DNA of 49,740 nucleotides from Archangium violaceum Cb vi76 (lineage in GTDB: Bacteria > Myxococcota > Myxococcia > Myxococcales > Myxococcaceae). A model generated the notes under the pieces. It saw only the letters and a program-made list of their open reading frames with translations, made no database searches and was not told the DNA's origin. A program made the position numbers and the translations under genes. Below, piece by piece: positions 16,207 through 23,835 of the stretch. Position 1 is the stretch's first letter; every line of letters starts with the position of its first letter. Where the stretch lies: assembly GCF_000733295.1 (NCBI RefSeq), contig NZ_JPMI01000112.1:1-49740 (forward strand), read 5' to 3'.

Positions 16207-18420
16207 ATGAGCGAAGCCGACACACGCAGTGGGGGTGAGGCGCAGCGGGGGCCCGGGGACATGGAGGCCCTGCTGCAAGAGGCCTCGCCCTGGCGGCCCC
16301 GGCCGGGCCTGGAGGTGGCCGGCTACACGCTGGAGGCGAAGCTGGGCACTGGCGGCCAGGGCACGGTGTTCCGCGCCTCGCGCCAGGGCCTCCAGTACGC
16401 GGTGAAGTTCCTCTTCCTGCCACGCTCGGCGCGCTGGGCCTGGCGCGAGCGCGACGTCATGGTGAAACTCGGCCAAGCCGGAGGACTGCCCCTGGTGGAG
16501 GAGGGCGTGTGGCCCGCGCACCAACCCCTCTACCTCTTCCTCGTCATGCCGCTGGTGCGCGGGCCGCCGCTGGACGTGTGGACGCGCGTGCACAACCCCT
16601 GCGCCCTCCAGGTGGCGCACCTCTTCGGCCAGGGCGCGCGCCAGCTGTCGGTGGTGCACGCCGCCGGTGTGGTGCACCGCGACGTCAAGGGCGCCAACCT
16701 GCTGGTGCGGGGCGAGGGGCAGGTGGTGCTGGTGGACTTCGGCGTGGCCACCTACCAGGACGCCCCCCGGTTGACGGGGGCCTTTCCTCCGGGCAGCTGG
16801 TCCTACCTCGGCCCCCGGGTGTGGCGGGCCTGGCGCGGACTGGAGGACTCGCGCGCCTGCCCGGGAGATGACGTGTGGGCACTCGGCGTGGAGCTCTACC
16901 TCACGCTCACCGGCCGGCTGCCCTTCCTGGGCGGCGAGGGCGAGTTGGTGCACGCCGTGTTGCACGAGGAGCCGCCGCCGCCGCACGAGTACAACCCCCG
17001 GGTGCCGCGGGCGCTGGGCGAGGTGTGCTGGCGCATGCTGCGCAAACAGCCGGAGGAGGGGTACGCGGACGCGCTCGCGGTGGACGCGGCCCTCGCACAG
17101 GCGCTGAAGGGGGCGGACGAGGCGTGGCGGGTGCCGCTGTGCGAGGCGTGGGGGCCGCACCATGCCACCACCGTGCTCGAGCACGGCATGGGGTGGGGGG
17201 CGGACCTGCTGGCGCTCTTCGAGCGGCGGGCCCGCTACGCCCGGGTGCCGGTGCGCGGCAAACCGCGTGCGCCCGACGAGGTGTCCACCCTGCTCCCGCA
17301 CGCGCCGTCCGGGGCGCCCACCGGGGGCGCGGCGTCCGGGGCGCCCTCCGTGCCGGAGCCACTCGCGGTAGCGGTGCCCCAGGCGGCTTCGGCGGAGGGC
17401 GTGCCGCTCGCGGAGCCGGAGGGGAAGCCCGAGGTGACACCCGAAGTGGCCGTGCCCCAGGTGGCCGCGCGGCAGCCCGTGCCGCTCGCCGGGCCCGAGG
17501 TGCCGCGAGCGGCGGACGAGGCCCCGGCGGTGACACCTCCGGCTCCGCGAGTCCGGGACACCGCGCGGCCCGCCGCACGCTCGCGCCGGGTGCTGCTGGC
17601 CTCCGGTGCGGTGCTCGTACTGGGCCTGGGACTGTGGCTCGCCGCGCGCCCGTCGCCGGGTGTCTCCGTGCACTCCACCCCACCGTTGGGGACACCTCGC
17701 GCCAGCCTACCACCGGAGTTCTTTCCTATCGCCCAGAAGTGGGAAGGCAAGGAAATGGCCCCCCCGTGGAAGCAGCCAGAAGGTGACGGTGGCGCGGCGC
17801 CCCACGGGGCGGCAACCCCCGCGCCCGTCGCCCGTGCGACGCTGCCCCAAGAGACGCGCGTGAAGCCTTCAGCGAAAGCCAAATCCCCCAGTCCCCCGAA
17901 GCCGACGGGCTCCACCGCCACGAAGGTGGGCGCGGCCGTGCTCGGCTGCACTCTGGCCAGCGGGTGTCCCAGCCCCGCCACCACCGCCCACGTGTTGCCC
18001 ACACCCCCACTGCCGCCTCCCGCCGAGTGCCCTCCCGGTGCCGCCCAGGCCATGGAGGAGCTGGCGCTTTCTCGCAGCTCCGAGGGGATCGAGATTCTTG
18101 GGGCGAAGGGGCCGCTGAGTACCGTGAGGCCGGGACCGGTGACGGTGCGTGTGGCGAACGGTCGCGGTTGGGGCAAGCTGCCGTTCGGCACTCTGGTCAC
18201 CGGCCAGTTGCTCTTCGGCGAGCGGGTGCAGGCCCGCTTGACCCAGGCGTACACCCCGGAGGGCCAGTCCTATCCGGTGTGCCTGGAGGTGTACTCCAGC
18301 CCCCGGTGGGGCTGGAAGAAGCACGAGGGCAGTGGCCAGGACTTCGCCGTCGTCTACAGCGGGGGCCGGCTCCGTCCGGTGAAGCGCTTCGGCGAGGCAT
18401 GGCGGTACGACGAGGAGTAG
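16207..18420 (+). CDS. Ser/Thr protein kinase of the DUF2381-linked myxobacterial family
   Basis: A 737-aa protein. The kinase domain at ~40-310 has LGTGGQGTVF, YAVKF (Lys67), HRDVKGANL (~156) and DFGVA (~177). The usual APE segment is replaced by PGSWSYLGPRVW, as in divergent myxobacterial kinases. A long Ala/Pro/Val linker follows, then a membrane segment at ~460-480 (VLLASGAVLVLGLGLWLAA), a Pro-rich stretch and a C-terminal outer domain. The ATG at 16207 has a GGAGGTG Shine-Dalgarno just upstream. It is followed after ~75 bp by a DUF2381 gene, a pairing that recurs in Myxococcus genomes, so the two probably act in one signalling pathway. It sits inside the toxin/immunity array; whether it controls those genes is unknown. 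Confidence 0.9.
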   Translation: MSEADTRSGGEAQRGPGDMEALLQEASPWRPRPGLEVAGYTLEAKLGTGGQGTVFRASRQGLQYAVKFLFLPRSARWAWRERDVMVKLGQAGGLPLVEEGVWPAHQPLYLFLVMPLVRGPPLDVWTRVHNPCALQVAHLFGQGARQLSVVHAAGVVHRDVKGANLLVRGEGQVVLVDFGVATYQDAPRLTGAFPPGSWSYLGPRVWRAWRGLEDSRACPGDDVWALGVELYLTLTGRLPFLGGEGELVHAVLHEEPPPPHEYNPRVPRALGEVCWRMLRKQPEEGYADALAVDAALAQALKGADEAWRVPLCEAWGPHHATTVLEHGMGWGADLLALFERRARYARVPVRGKPRAPDEVSTLLPHAPSGAPTGGAASGAPSVPEPLAVAVPQAASAEGVPLAEPEGKPEVTPEVAVPQVAARQPVPLAGPEVPRAADEAPAVTPPAPRVRDTARPAARSRRVLLASGAVLVLGLGLWLAARPSPGVSVHSTPPLGTPRASLPPEFFPIAQKWEGKEMAPPWKQPEGDGGAAPHGAATPAPVARATLPQETRVKPSAKAKSPSPPKPTGSTATKVGAAVLGCTLASGCPSPATTAHVLPTPPLPPPAECPPGAAQAMEELALSRSSEGIEILGAKGPLSTVRPGPVTVRVANGRGWGKLPFGTLVTGQLLFGERVQARLTQAYTPEGQSYPVCLEVYSSPRWGWKKHEGSGQDFAVVYSGGRLRPVKRFGEAWRYDEE

Positions 18421-18494
18421 GGGAGGCGGGAGGAGAAACAGGAGGGGCTGACTTCCGAGGCCCTGCTAGGGTGGGCCACTCTGGAGGTCACCCC

Positions 18495-19421
18495 ATGTCC
18501 ACCCTGCTCTCCGCCCCCCTGCTGCTCGCGCTGCTCGTGTCCACGCCCGCCTCGCTCCACGGGGAGGACTGGGACACGTCGGGCGCACGCCACCTGGAAC
18601 TGACGGCGGAGAACGCCGGGACGCGGCACCCGGTGCGCATCCGCCCCCACCAATTCACCGGACTGGTATTCGACACGCCGTTGCAACCCGGTGGCGTGCG
18701 GGTGGAGGGCGGGCAGGGGGTGAAGGTGGCGGTGAACGAGGCCGAGGGCCTGGTGACACTGCTGCCCGCGCAGGTGCCGCCGGACAGGCCGCTGCTGGTG
18801 ACGGTGCGCTTCGCGGATGGGCAGGAGCCCGGGAGCGTCACCTTCCGGCTGGTGGAGGACGCGCTCCGGGCCGAGCACCAGGTGCGGGTGTACCGCCAGC
18901 CCCGCTCGGGGGAGTCGTTGCACCTGGAGTCCCGGCAGCAGCGCGAGCGGGCCGAGCGCTGCGAGGCCGCGCTGGCGCAGGAGCGTGCCCGTCCGCGGGG
19001 GTCCTGTGCCGCAAGCCTCCTGGAGTTGCTGGGTGCCGGGCTGGTGGGGGAGGGGGAGGGAATCCTGGCGCACGACCTCGAGCGCGACCTCACCCAACGT
19101 CCCGGAGCGCCGCTCTGGGTGTTTCGTGCCTGGAGCTACCTCGCCGTGAAACAGAAGCAGGTGGCGGTGGAGTTGGATGTGAAGAACACCAGCGCTCTGC
19201 CCTGGACGATGGAGGGCGCGGAGTTGGTGAGTGTGGACGGCGTGCGGCTGCGGGTGACGCGGGTATGGCAGTCCGAGCCCCTGTTGCCGGGAGGGCAGGC
19301 GCGGCTCGGGGTGGAGGCGGAGGCTCCGGAGGAGGCGCAGCTGCGGGGCACCTTCTTCTTGAAGCTGCATGAGGCGGGCGGAGCGCGCACCTTCACCGTG
19401 CGCGGCGTGACCTTCCCCTGA
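18495..19421 (+). CDS. DUF2381 (TIGR02268) family exported protein
   Basis: A 308-aa protein with a signal peptide (LLSAPLLLALLVSTPASLHG). The body has the features of the Myxococcus paralogous family: an early HLELTAENAG, a charged segment around QQRERAERCEAALAQERA, then a C-terminal beta-rich half (VAVELDVKNTSALPWTMEGA, FFLKLHEAGG). The ATG at 18495 follows a GGAGGT. It is downstream of the kinase gene and probably co-transcribed. No biochemical role is established for the family. Its stop codon is only ~75 bp from the 3' end of the oppositely oriented orphan immunity gene. Confidence 0.88.
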   Translation: MSTLLSAPLLLALLVSTPASLHGEDWDTSGARHLELTAENAGTRHPVRIRPHQFTGLVFDTPLQPGGVRVEGGQGVKVAVNEAEGLVTLLPAQVPPDRPLLVTVRFADGQEPGSVTFRLVEDALRAEHQVRVYRQPRSGESLHLESRQQRERAERCEAALAQERARPRGSCAASLLELLGAGLVGEGEGILAHDLERDLTQRPGAPLWVFRAWSYLAVKQKQVAVELDVKNTSALPWTMEGAELVSVDGVRLRVTRVWQSEPLLPGGQARLGVEAEAPEEAQLRGTFFLKLHEAGGARTFTVRGVTFP

Positions 19422-19496
19422 ACGCTTCTCGCTCCTCGAGCGGTGGCCATGGGCCAGCCAGGCCCTGCGTGCCTGGCAACGCGCGTGGGCCGCGGC

Positions 19497-20222
19497 TCAG
19501 GTGGCGGGCCGTCTGGAAACGACCGGCTCCAGCAGGCCCCTGGCGCTCAGCACCTCCTGGACATGCCGGCCCAGGGCGAGGTGCTCGGGATTGGAGGCGG
19601 TGAGGCGCTCGGGCGTGAGCAGGAGGAGCGTGCCCTTGTCCTCCACCGGTTGCACCCGCACCGGCTCCGGCAGGGGCGGCACCTCTCCCCGGCGACGAGA
19701 CACATACGTCCACCAACCCACGAAGGTCCCGGCCTTGCTCGTCTGGGACAAGCTGTTCCGCAAATCGTCGGAGGTGATGACCCCCCAGTCTGGCTCCCAC
19801 GCCAGCACCATGGCGTGCAGCACCCCGGCGAGCACGTCCACTTGGAGGACGCGCTCCCTCTCCGGCTCCTCCGAAGGCAGGTAGAGCAGGCAGTTGTTCG
19901 GCATGAGCTCGGCCGCGGAGCCACAGCGCAAGGTGACCTGCCCCCCGTGCCCCTCCTCGCGCCCCGTCCAGAACCCGAGCATGAAGCCATCCCGGCCCTC
20001 CTGGTACGTCCTCCTCTTGAAGAAGCGCAGGAAGGTGTCAGCGGTGGGCTCGAACCGGAGCTGGAGCGCCTTCTTGCGCGAGTCGGCCTTTTCGAACCAG
20101 CGGGCGTAGATGGAGTCGCAACGCGACAGCAGGTGGAAGAACGCCTCCGCCCGCCGGGCACACTCCTCGGCGGAGTCCTCGCGGCCCCCCCAGTAGATGC
20201 CCGCGTAGTAGGTCTCTCTCAT
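19497..20222 (-). CDS. Orphan Imm52-like immunity protein, cassette 3
   Basis: A 241-aa intact paralog. It follows copy 1 closely over the N-terminal ~150 residues (MRETYYAGIYWGGRED, CLLYLPSEEPERERVL) and matches copies 1 and 2 in the C-terminal quarter. Unlike them it has no toxin gene: upstream of its ATG (20222) only the last codons of a toxin reading frame survive. The frame is unbroken, so it is probably still selected as protection against a cassette 1-like toxin from neighbours. Transcription must now come from a new promoter or from read-through across the short remnant. Confidence 0.75.
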   Translation of the reverse strand: MRETYYAGIYWGGREDSAEECARRAEAFFHLLSRCDSIYARWFEKADSRKKALQLRFEPTADTFLRFFKRRTYQEGRDGFMLGFWTGREEGHGGQVTLRCGSAAELMPNNCLLYLPSEEPERERVLQVDVLAGVLHAMVLAWEPDWGVITSDDLRNSLSQTSKAGTFVGWWTYVSRRRGEVPPLPEPVRVQPVEDKGTLLLLTPERLTASNPEHLALGRHVQEVLSARGLLEPVVSRRPAT

Positions 20223-20234
20223 GGGTGCTTCGCC

Positions 20235-20289
20235 TCAGGGCGGTGGGGTGAACACCACGTCAATACCCGTGATGTGCTCCCGCCCGGAA
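20235..20289 (-). pseudogene. 3' remnant of a third lipoprotein toxin gene
   Basis: Read leftward in frame to the stop at 20235-20237, this encodes GIDVVFTPPP, preceded by EHIT. The intact cassette 1 toxin ends GIEVVFTPPP. The 12-bp spacer to the immunity start is also kept. Nucleotide similarity to 11283-11337 stops near 20289, next to the ung promoter. The other ~570 codons of the toxin gene have been deleted. Confidence 0.8.
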
Positions 20290-20376
20290 GACTCGCATGG
20301 GACATGACATACGCCATCCCACCGCAAAAGTAGTGTAGGACGGGGGTTTCAAAGGGGTTCGATACCAGGAGGCGCG

Positions 20377-21060
20377 ATGGGCTCGATGAAGGACCGGCTG
20401 CCGAAGGACTGGAGGAAGGAGCTGAAGGACGTGCTGGACAGCCCGGAGTTCGCGGAGCTGGAGGCGTTCGTCGCCGAGGAGCGGCGGGAGCACACGGTGT
20501 ACCCGTCCGAGGAGGATCTGTTCTCGGCCTTCCGGCTGACGCCCTACGAGGACGTGAAGGTGCTGCTGCTCGGGCAGGACCCGTACCACGGACCGGGGCA
20601 GGCCCATGGGCTGGCGTTCTCCGTACAGCCGGGAGTGAAGCCGCCGCCCTCGCTGGTGAACATCTTCAAGGAGCTGGAGAGCGACGTGGGCGCGCCGAGG
20701 CCGAAGGACGGCTCGTTGGTGCCGTGGGCGGAGCAGGGCGTGCTGCTGCTCAACGCGGTGCTGACGGTGCGCCAGAGCGAGCCCAACGCCCACGAGGGGC
20801 ATGGCTGGGAGCGTTTCACCGATGCCGTCATCCAGAAGGTGAGCGGCAAGCGGGAGCCCGTGGTGTTCATCCTCTGGGGCAGCTACGCGCAGAAGAAGAA
20901 GGCACTCATCGACACCTCGAAGCACCTCATCCTCGAGGCGCCGCACCCCTCGCCCCTGTCGGCGAAGAAGGGCTTCTTCGGAAGCAAACCCTTCAGCGGC
21001 GCCAACAAGGCCTTGAAGGAGGCGGGGCGCGAGCCCATCGACTGGCAACTGCCGTCGTGA
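20377..21060 (+). CDS. ung: Uracil-DNA glycosylase (family 1)
   Basis: A 227-aa enzyme, the usual length for Ung, which removes uracil from DNA and starts base-excision repair. Visible motifs are the water-activating loop GQDPYHG (residues 66-72, catalytic Asp68), LLLNAVLTV, and the Leu-intercalation loop HPSPLSA near residue 189. The ATG at 20377 follows a strong AGGAGG. It is transcribed away from the decayed cassette 3 toxin, whose deletion end lies ~90 bp upstream. Nothing in the protein is unusual. Confidence 0.97.
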   Translation: MGSMKDRLPKDWRKELKDVLDSPEFAELEAFVAEERREHTVYPSEEDLFSAFRLTPYEDVKVLLLGQDPYHGPGQAHGLAFSVQPGVKPPPSLVNIFKELESDVGAPRPKDGSLVPWAEQGVLLLNAVLTVRQSEPNAHEGHGWERFTDAVIQKVSGKREPVVFILWGSYAQKKKALIDTSKHLILEAPHPSPLSAKKGFFGSKPFSGANKALKEAGREPIDWQLPS

Positions 21061-21143
21061 GGCGGAGCCCTCTCCGGGAACTGTTCCGGGCATGCTGAAT
21101 CGGGCTAACCTCGTCGGCCACTCCAACGAGGGGGGTCGCCAGG

Positions 21144-22805
21144 ATGAGCCGTGAGGATACAGCGGGTTCGCAGGTGAGGTGGTGGGTCGCGGGGGCTTTC
21201 ACGCAGAGCCCCTCGGGCAGGCGCTTCCAGGTGACTCCGGACTCCTTCGCCGAGGAACTGGCGCGCTCCGCCACGGGGCTGCGCGTGAGCGTGGCGGACC
21301 GGCTGGGCGCGGGTGAGACGCGCACCTTCGAGCTGACCTTCCCCAAGCTGCGCTCCTTCGTGGTGGCGGAGGTGGTGTCAGCCCTGCCCGAGCTGCGCGC
21401 ACTCAAGGCCCTCATGGACGGGCTGGACAAGCTGCCCCCGGAGGCGGCCGCCAGGAGCATCGAGGCGGTGGTGGGCGCCGGGCGCCTGGCCGAGTCGGTG
21501 GGCGCGGTGCTTCGCGAGAAGCAGTCCCCGCCCGCGCCCAGGGTGGGCAATGGCGTGAGCAATGGCGTCGCCCCCCACGCGCCCGCGGAGCCGCGCCAGC
21601 CAGACCTCGTGGACTCCATCTTCGAGCGGACGGACTCGGCTCGCCCCGAGCAGGCGGCGAAGGCGGGCGTGGATGCCTTCCTGCGCGCGGTGGGGACGCG
21701 CTCGACGTCCCCGGCGAATCCCGCCTCGGCGACGGCTCCGGCGCGGGCCCTGGTGGAGGAGGCGGTGCTGGCCACGGCCCGGGACGTGCTCGCCCATCCG
21801 CTCGTCGCGCGGCTCGAGTCGGCCTGGCGCGGCCTGAAGATGCTGGTGGACCACTGCCCCGCGTCGTCCGGAATGGCCCTGGAGGTGTTCGACGTGGAGG
21901 GCCCGGCGGCCGTGGAGGGCCTGGAGACCTGGCTTCCGTTCGACCGCTTCGAGCGTCCCGATGCCCTCTTCGTGGTGGAGGCCGTGGACGACGTGGCCCT
22001 GCTCGGGAAGCTGGCCGCGCTGGGCGAGCGGGCGCAGCTCCCGGTGGTGGTGGATGTGCCGCCCTCTCTTTTCGGCGTGACGTCGGCCGCGGAGGTGGTG
22101 ACGCGGATGGAGGAGGGCGGTGGAGTCTCCGAGGCTTGGATGGGCCTGCGCGCGGAGGAGTCCTCTCGCTGGCTGTGCGCGGCGCTGCACCGGGTGGTGG
22201 TGATGGTGGACGGGCAGGGAGCCCGGCGGCGGACGTGCTTCACCAGCGCGGCCCTGGGCGTGGCGTCGATGCTGGCGTCGAGCTTCCGCGAGACGGGGAG
22301 CTTCGCGAGGATTCTCGGGGGCACGGGCGGGGTGCAGGCGCCCGCGGTGTGGCAGCTGCCGCCGGGGCGCGAGGCCGGGACGGCGGTGCCCACGGAGACG
22401 TTCTTCCCCCTGCGCACGCAGTCGCGGCTGGCCGAGCTGGGGGTGCTGGGGCTGGGCAGCGGCAGGAACACGGACGTGCTGCAGCTCACGGCGGCGCCCA
22501 TGGTGTACGGGGGCGAGCACCGGGTGCCGCTGCCGGCGCAGCTCCTCACGGGCCGCATCGTGCGCTTCGCGCAGTGGGTGAGGGACCAGCTCCCGGCGAG
22601 CGCGGGTGACGCGGAGGTGTCCACGCTGTTCTCACAGGCCGCGGACGTGTTCCTGTTCGGCGGGGCGACGCCCGCGGGCCGGGTGCGCGGCGAGGTGGTG
22701 CCCACCGGTGAGGGCACCCGGGGCGTGCGCGTGACGGCGCTGGTGCGGCCGGAGTACGCGGGCATGCCGCTGGAGCTGGGCTTCGTGCTGCCGATGCGCG
22801 GGTAG
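21144..22805 (+). CDS. Apparent TssB-TssC fusion (type VI-like contractile sheath protein)
   Basis: A 553-aa protein. Residues ~20-115 resemble TssB/VipA: RRFQVTPDSFAEELA, LRVSVADRLG, ETRTFELTFPKLRSF and PELRALKALMDGLD. After a Pro/Ala linker (~125-190), residues ~195-553 resemble TssC/VipB. The clearest signature is ARLESAWRGLKMLVDHC (~222-238), with a C-terminal LTGRIVRFAQWVRDQLP. Normally the two sheath subunits are separate genes of ~160 and ~490 aa; here they are in one frame and both are shortened. The ATG at 21144 is preceded by a G-rich Shine-Dalgarno. No other T6SS genes are nearby. It could be a sheath variant, a sheath regulator or a relic. The similarity is read by eye. Confidence 0.65.
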   Translation: MSREDTAGSQVRWWVAGAFTQSPSGRRFQVTPDSFAEELARSATGLRVSVADRLGAGETRTFELTFPKLRSFVVAEVVSALPELRALKALMDGLDKLPPEAAARSIEAVVGAGRLAESVGAVLREKQSPPAPRVGNGVSNGVAPHAPAEPRQPDLVDSIFERTDSARPEQAAKAGVDAFLRAVGTRSTSPANPASATAPARALVEEAVLATARDVLAHPLVARLESAWRGLKMLVDHCPASSGMALEVFDVEGPAAVEGLETWLPFDRFERPDALFVVEAVDDVALLGKLAALGERAQLPVVVDVPPSLFGVTSAAEVVTRMEEGGGVSEAWMGLRAEESSRWLCAALHRVVVMVDGQGARRRTCFTSAALGVASMLASSFRETGSFARILGGTGGVQAPAVWQLPPGREAGTAVPTETFFPLRTQSRLAELGVLGLGSGRNTDVLQLTAAPMVYGGEHRVPLPAQLLTGRIVRFAQWVRDQLPASAGDAEVSTLFSQAADVFLFGGATPAGRVRGEVVPTGEGTRGVRVTALVRPEYAGMPLELGFVLPMRG

Positions 22806-22927
22806 CGGCGGACGCCTTCTTCATCGGCGATTCAACCCCCGGGCGCGACCGCTCGGGCGGGTGCCGCGACCACTCCCGCCACCCTCCGTGGACGGGGTGG
22901 GGGGGCGTCTCTACATTGAGCCGCATC

Positions 22928-23725
22928 ATGGAACGTCCCCTGTCACCTCCCTCCGTGGCTGCTCTCGAACGACTCGTCCAGGAACGGCCCCTGCCGCGCC
23001 ACGTGGGTCTCATCATGGATGGCAACGGCCGGTGGGCGGAGCTGCGCGGCCTGCCCCGGGAAGAGGGCCACCGCGAGGGCTCCAACAGTGTGCGCGAGGT
23101 GACCCGCTGCGCCCGGCGCGTGGGGGTCCAGGCCCTCACCGTCTATGCCTTCTCCTCGCAGAACTGGGCCCGCCCCGCCGAGGAGGTGGCCGCCCTCATG
23201 CACCTGCTGCGCGAGTACCTGGAGAGCGAGCGCACGGAAATCCTGGAGAACGGCATCCGCCTCAACGCCATTGGCGAGGTGGAGAAGCTGCCGCGCTTCG
23301 TGAAGGAGCCGCTGGACCGGCTGCGGGCGGACTCGGCGGACAACACGGGGATGGTGCTGACGCTGGCGCTGTCCTATGGCGGACGCGAGGAGCTGGCCCA
23401 GGCGGCGCGCCGCATGGCCGAGGCCGCCTGCAAGGGCGAGCTGACGCCGGCGCAACTGGATACCCAGACCTTCGAGTCCTACCTCTGGACGGACGGGCTG
23501 CCACCGCTGGACCTGGTGGTGCGCACCAGTGGTGAGCAGCGCATCTCCAACTTCCTGCTCTGGCAGCTGGCGTACGCGGAGCTGTGTTTCAGCGACGTCC
23601 TCTGGCCGGACTTCAGGACCGAGGCCTTCCTGCGCTGCCTGGCTCAATACCAGCAACGCGAGCGGCGCTTCGGTCTCACCTCCGCGCAAGTGAAGCGAGA
23701 GGACGCCCAACGGGCCAACGCGTGA
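22928..23725 (+). CDS. uppS: Undecaprenyl diphosphate synthase (cis-prenyltransferase)
   Basis: A 265-aa cytosolic enzyme that extends farnesyl diphosphate with isopentenyl units to give the C55 carrier lipid for cell-wall synthesis. Motifs are HVGLIMDGNGRWA (catalytic Asp in MDGN), YAFSSQNWARP, the C-terminal RTSGEQRISNFLLWQ and the ending FSDVLWPDF. The ATG at 22928 is used; a TTG 12 bp upstream is also possible. Elsewhere uppS often precedes cdsA or dxr, but not here: a TPR gene follows. Family assignment is certain. Confidence 0.95.
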   Translation: MERPLSPPSVAALERLVQERPLPRHVGLIMDGNGRWAELRGLPREEGHREGSNSVREVTRCARRVGVQALTVYAFSSQNWARPAEEVAALMHLLREYLESERTEILENGIRLNAIGEVEKLPRFVKEPLDRLRADSADNTGMVLTLALSYGGREELAQAARRMAEAACKGELTPAQLDTQTFESYLWTDGLPPLDLVVRTSGEQRISNFLLWQLAYAELCFSDVLWPDFRTEAFLRCLAQYQQRERRFGLTSAQVKREDAQRANA

Positions 23726-23792
23726 CCCGGGTGTTGGCGCGGGTCGTGAGTCCCGAGGCCCGGAGCGGCGGGAGGAGGCAGGGGGGGACCGG

Positions 23793-23816
23793 GTCGCGAG
23801 CAAGCCGGCTCGCGAC
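23793..23816. terminator. 8-bp perfect hairpin after uppS
   Basis: GTCGCGAG (23793-23800), loop CAAGCCGG, CTCGCGAC (23809-23816). It ends 19 bp before the next start codon. There is no U-tract, so it could be a terminator for uppS or an operator or mRNA structure for the gene after it. Confidence 0.35.
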
Positions 23817-23835
23817 TGGTTAGAGTCTACCCACC

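Noticed and set aside
16060-17673. 537-codon minus-strand frame opposite the kinase
   Set aside because: The kinase motifs are on the plus strand; the antisense product is low-complexity.
10431-19500. Duplication interpreted as a composite transposon
   Set aside because: The cassettes are in direct orientation with no transposase and no terminal repeats at their ends. Tandem duplication with gene conversion explains the pattern more simply.
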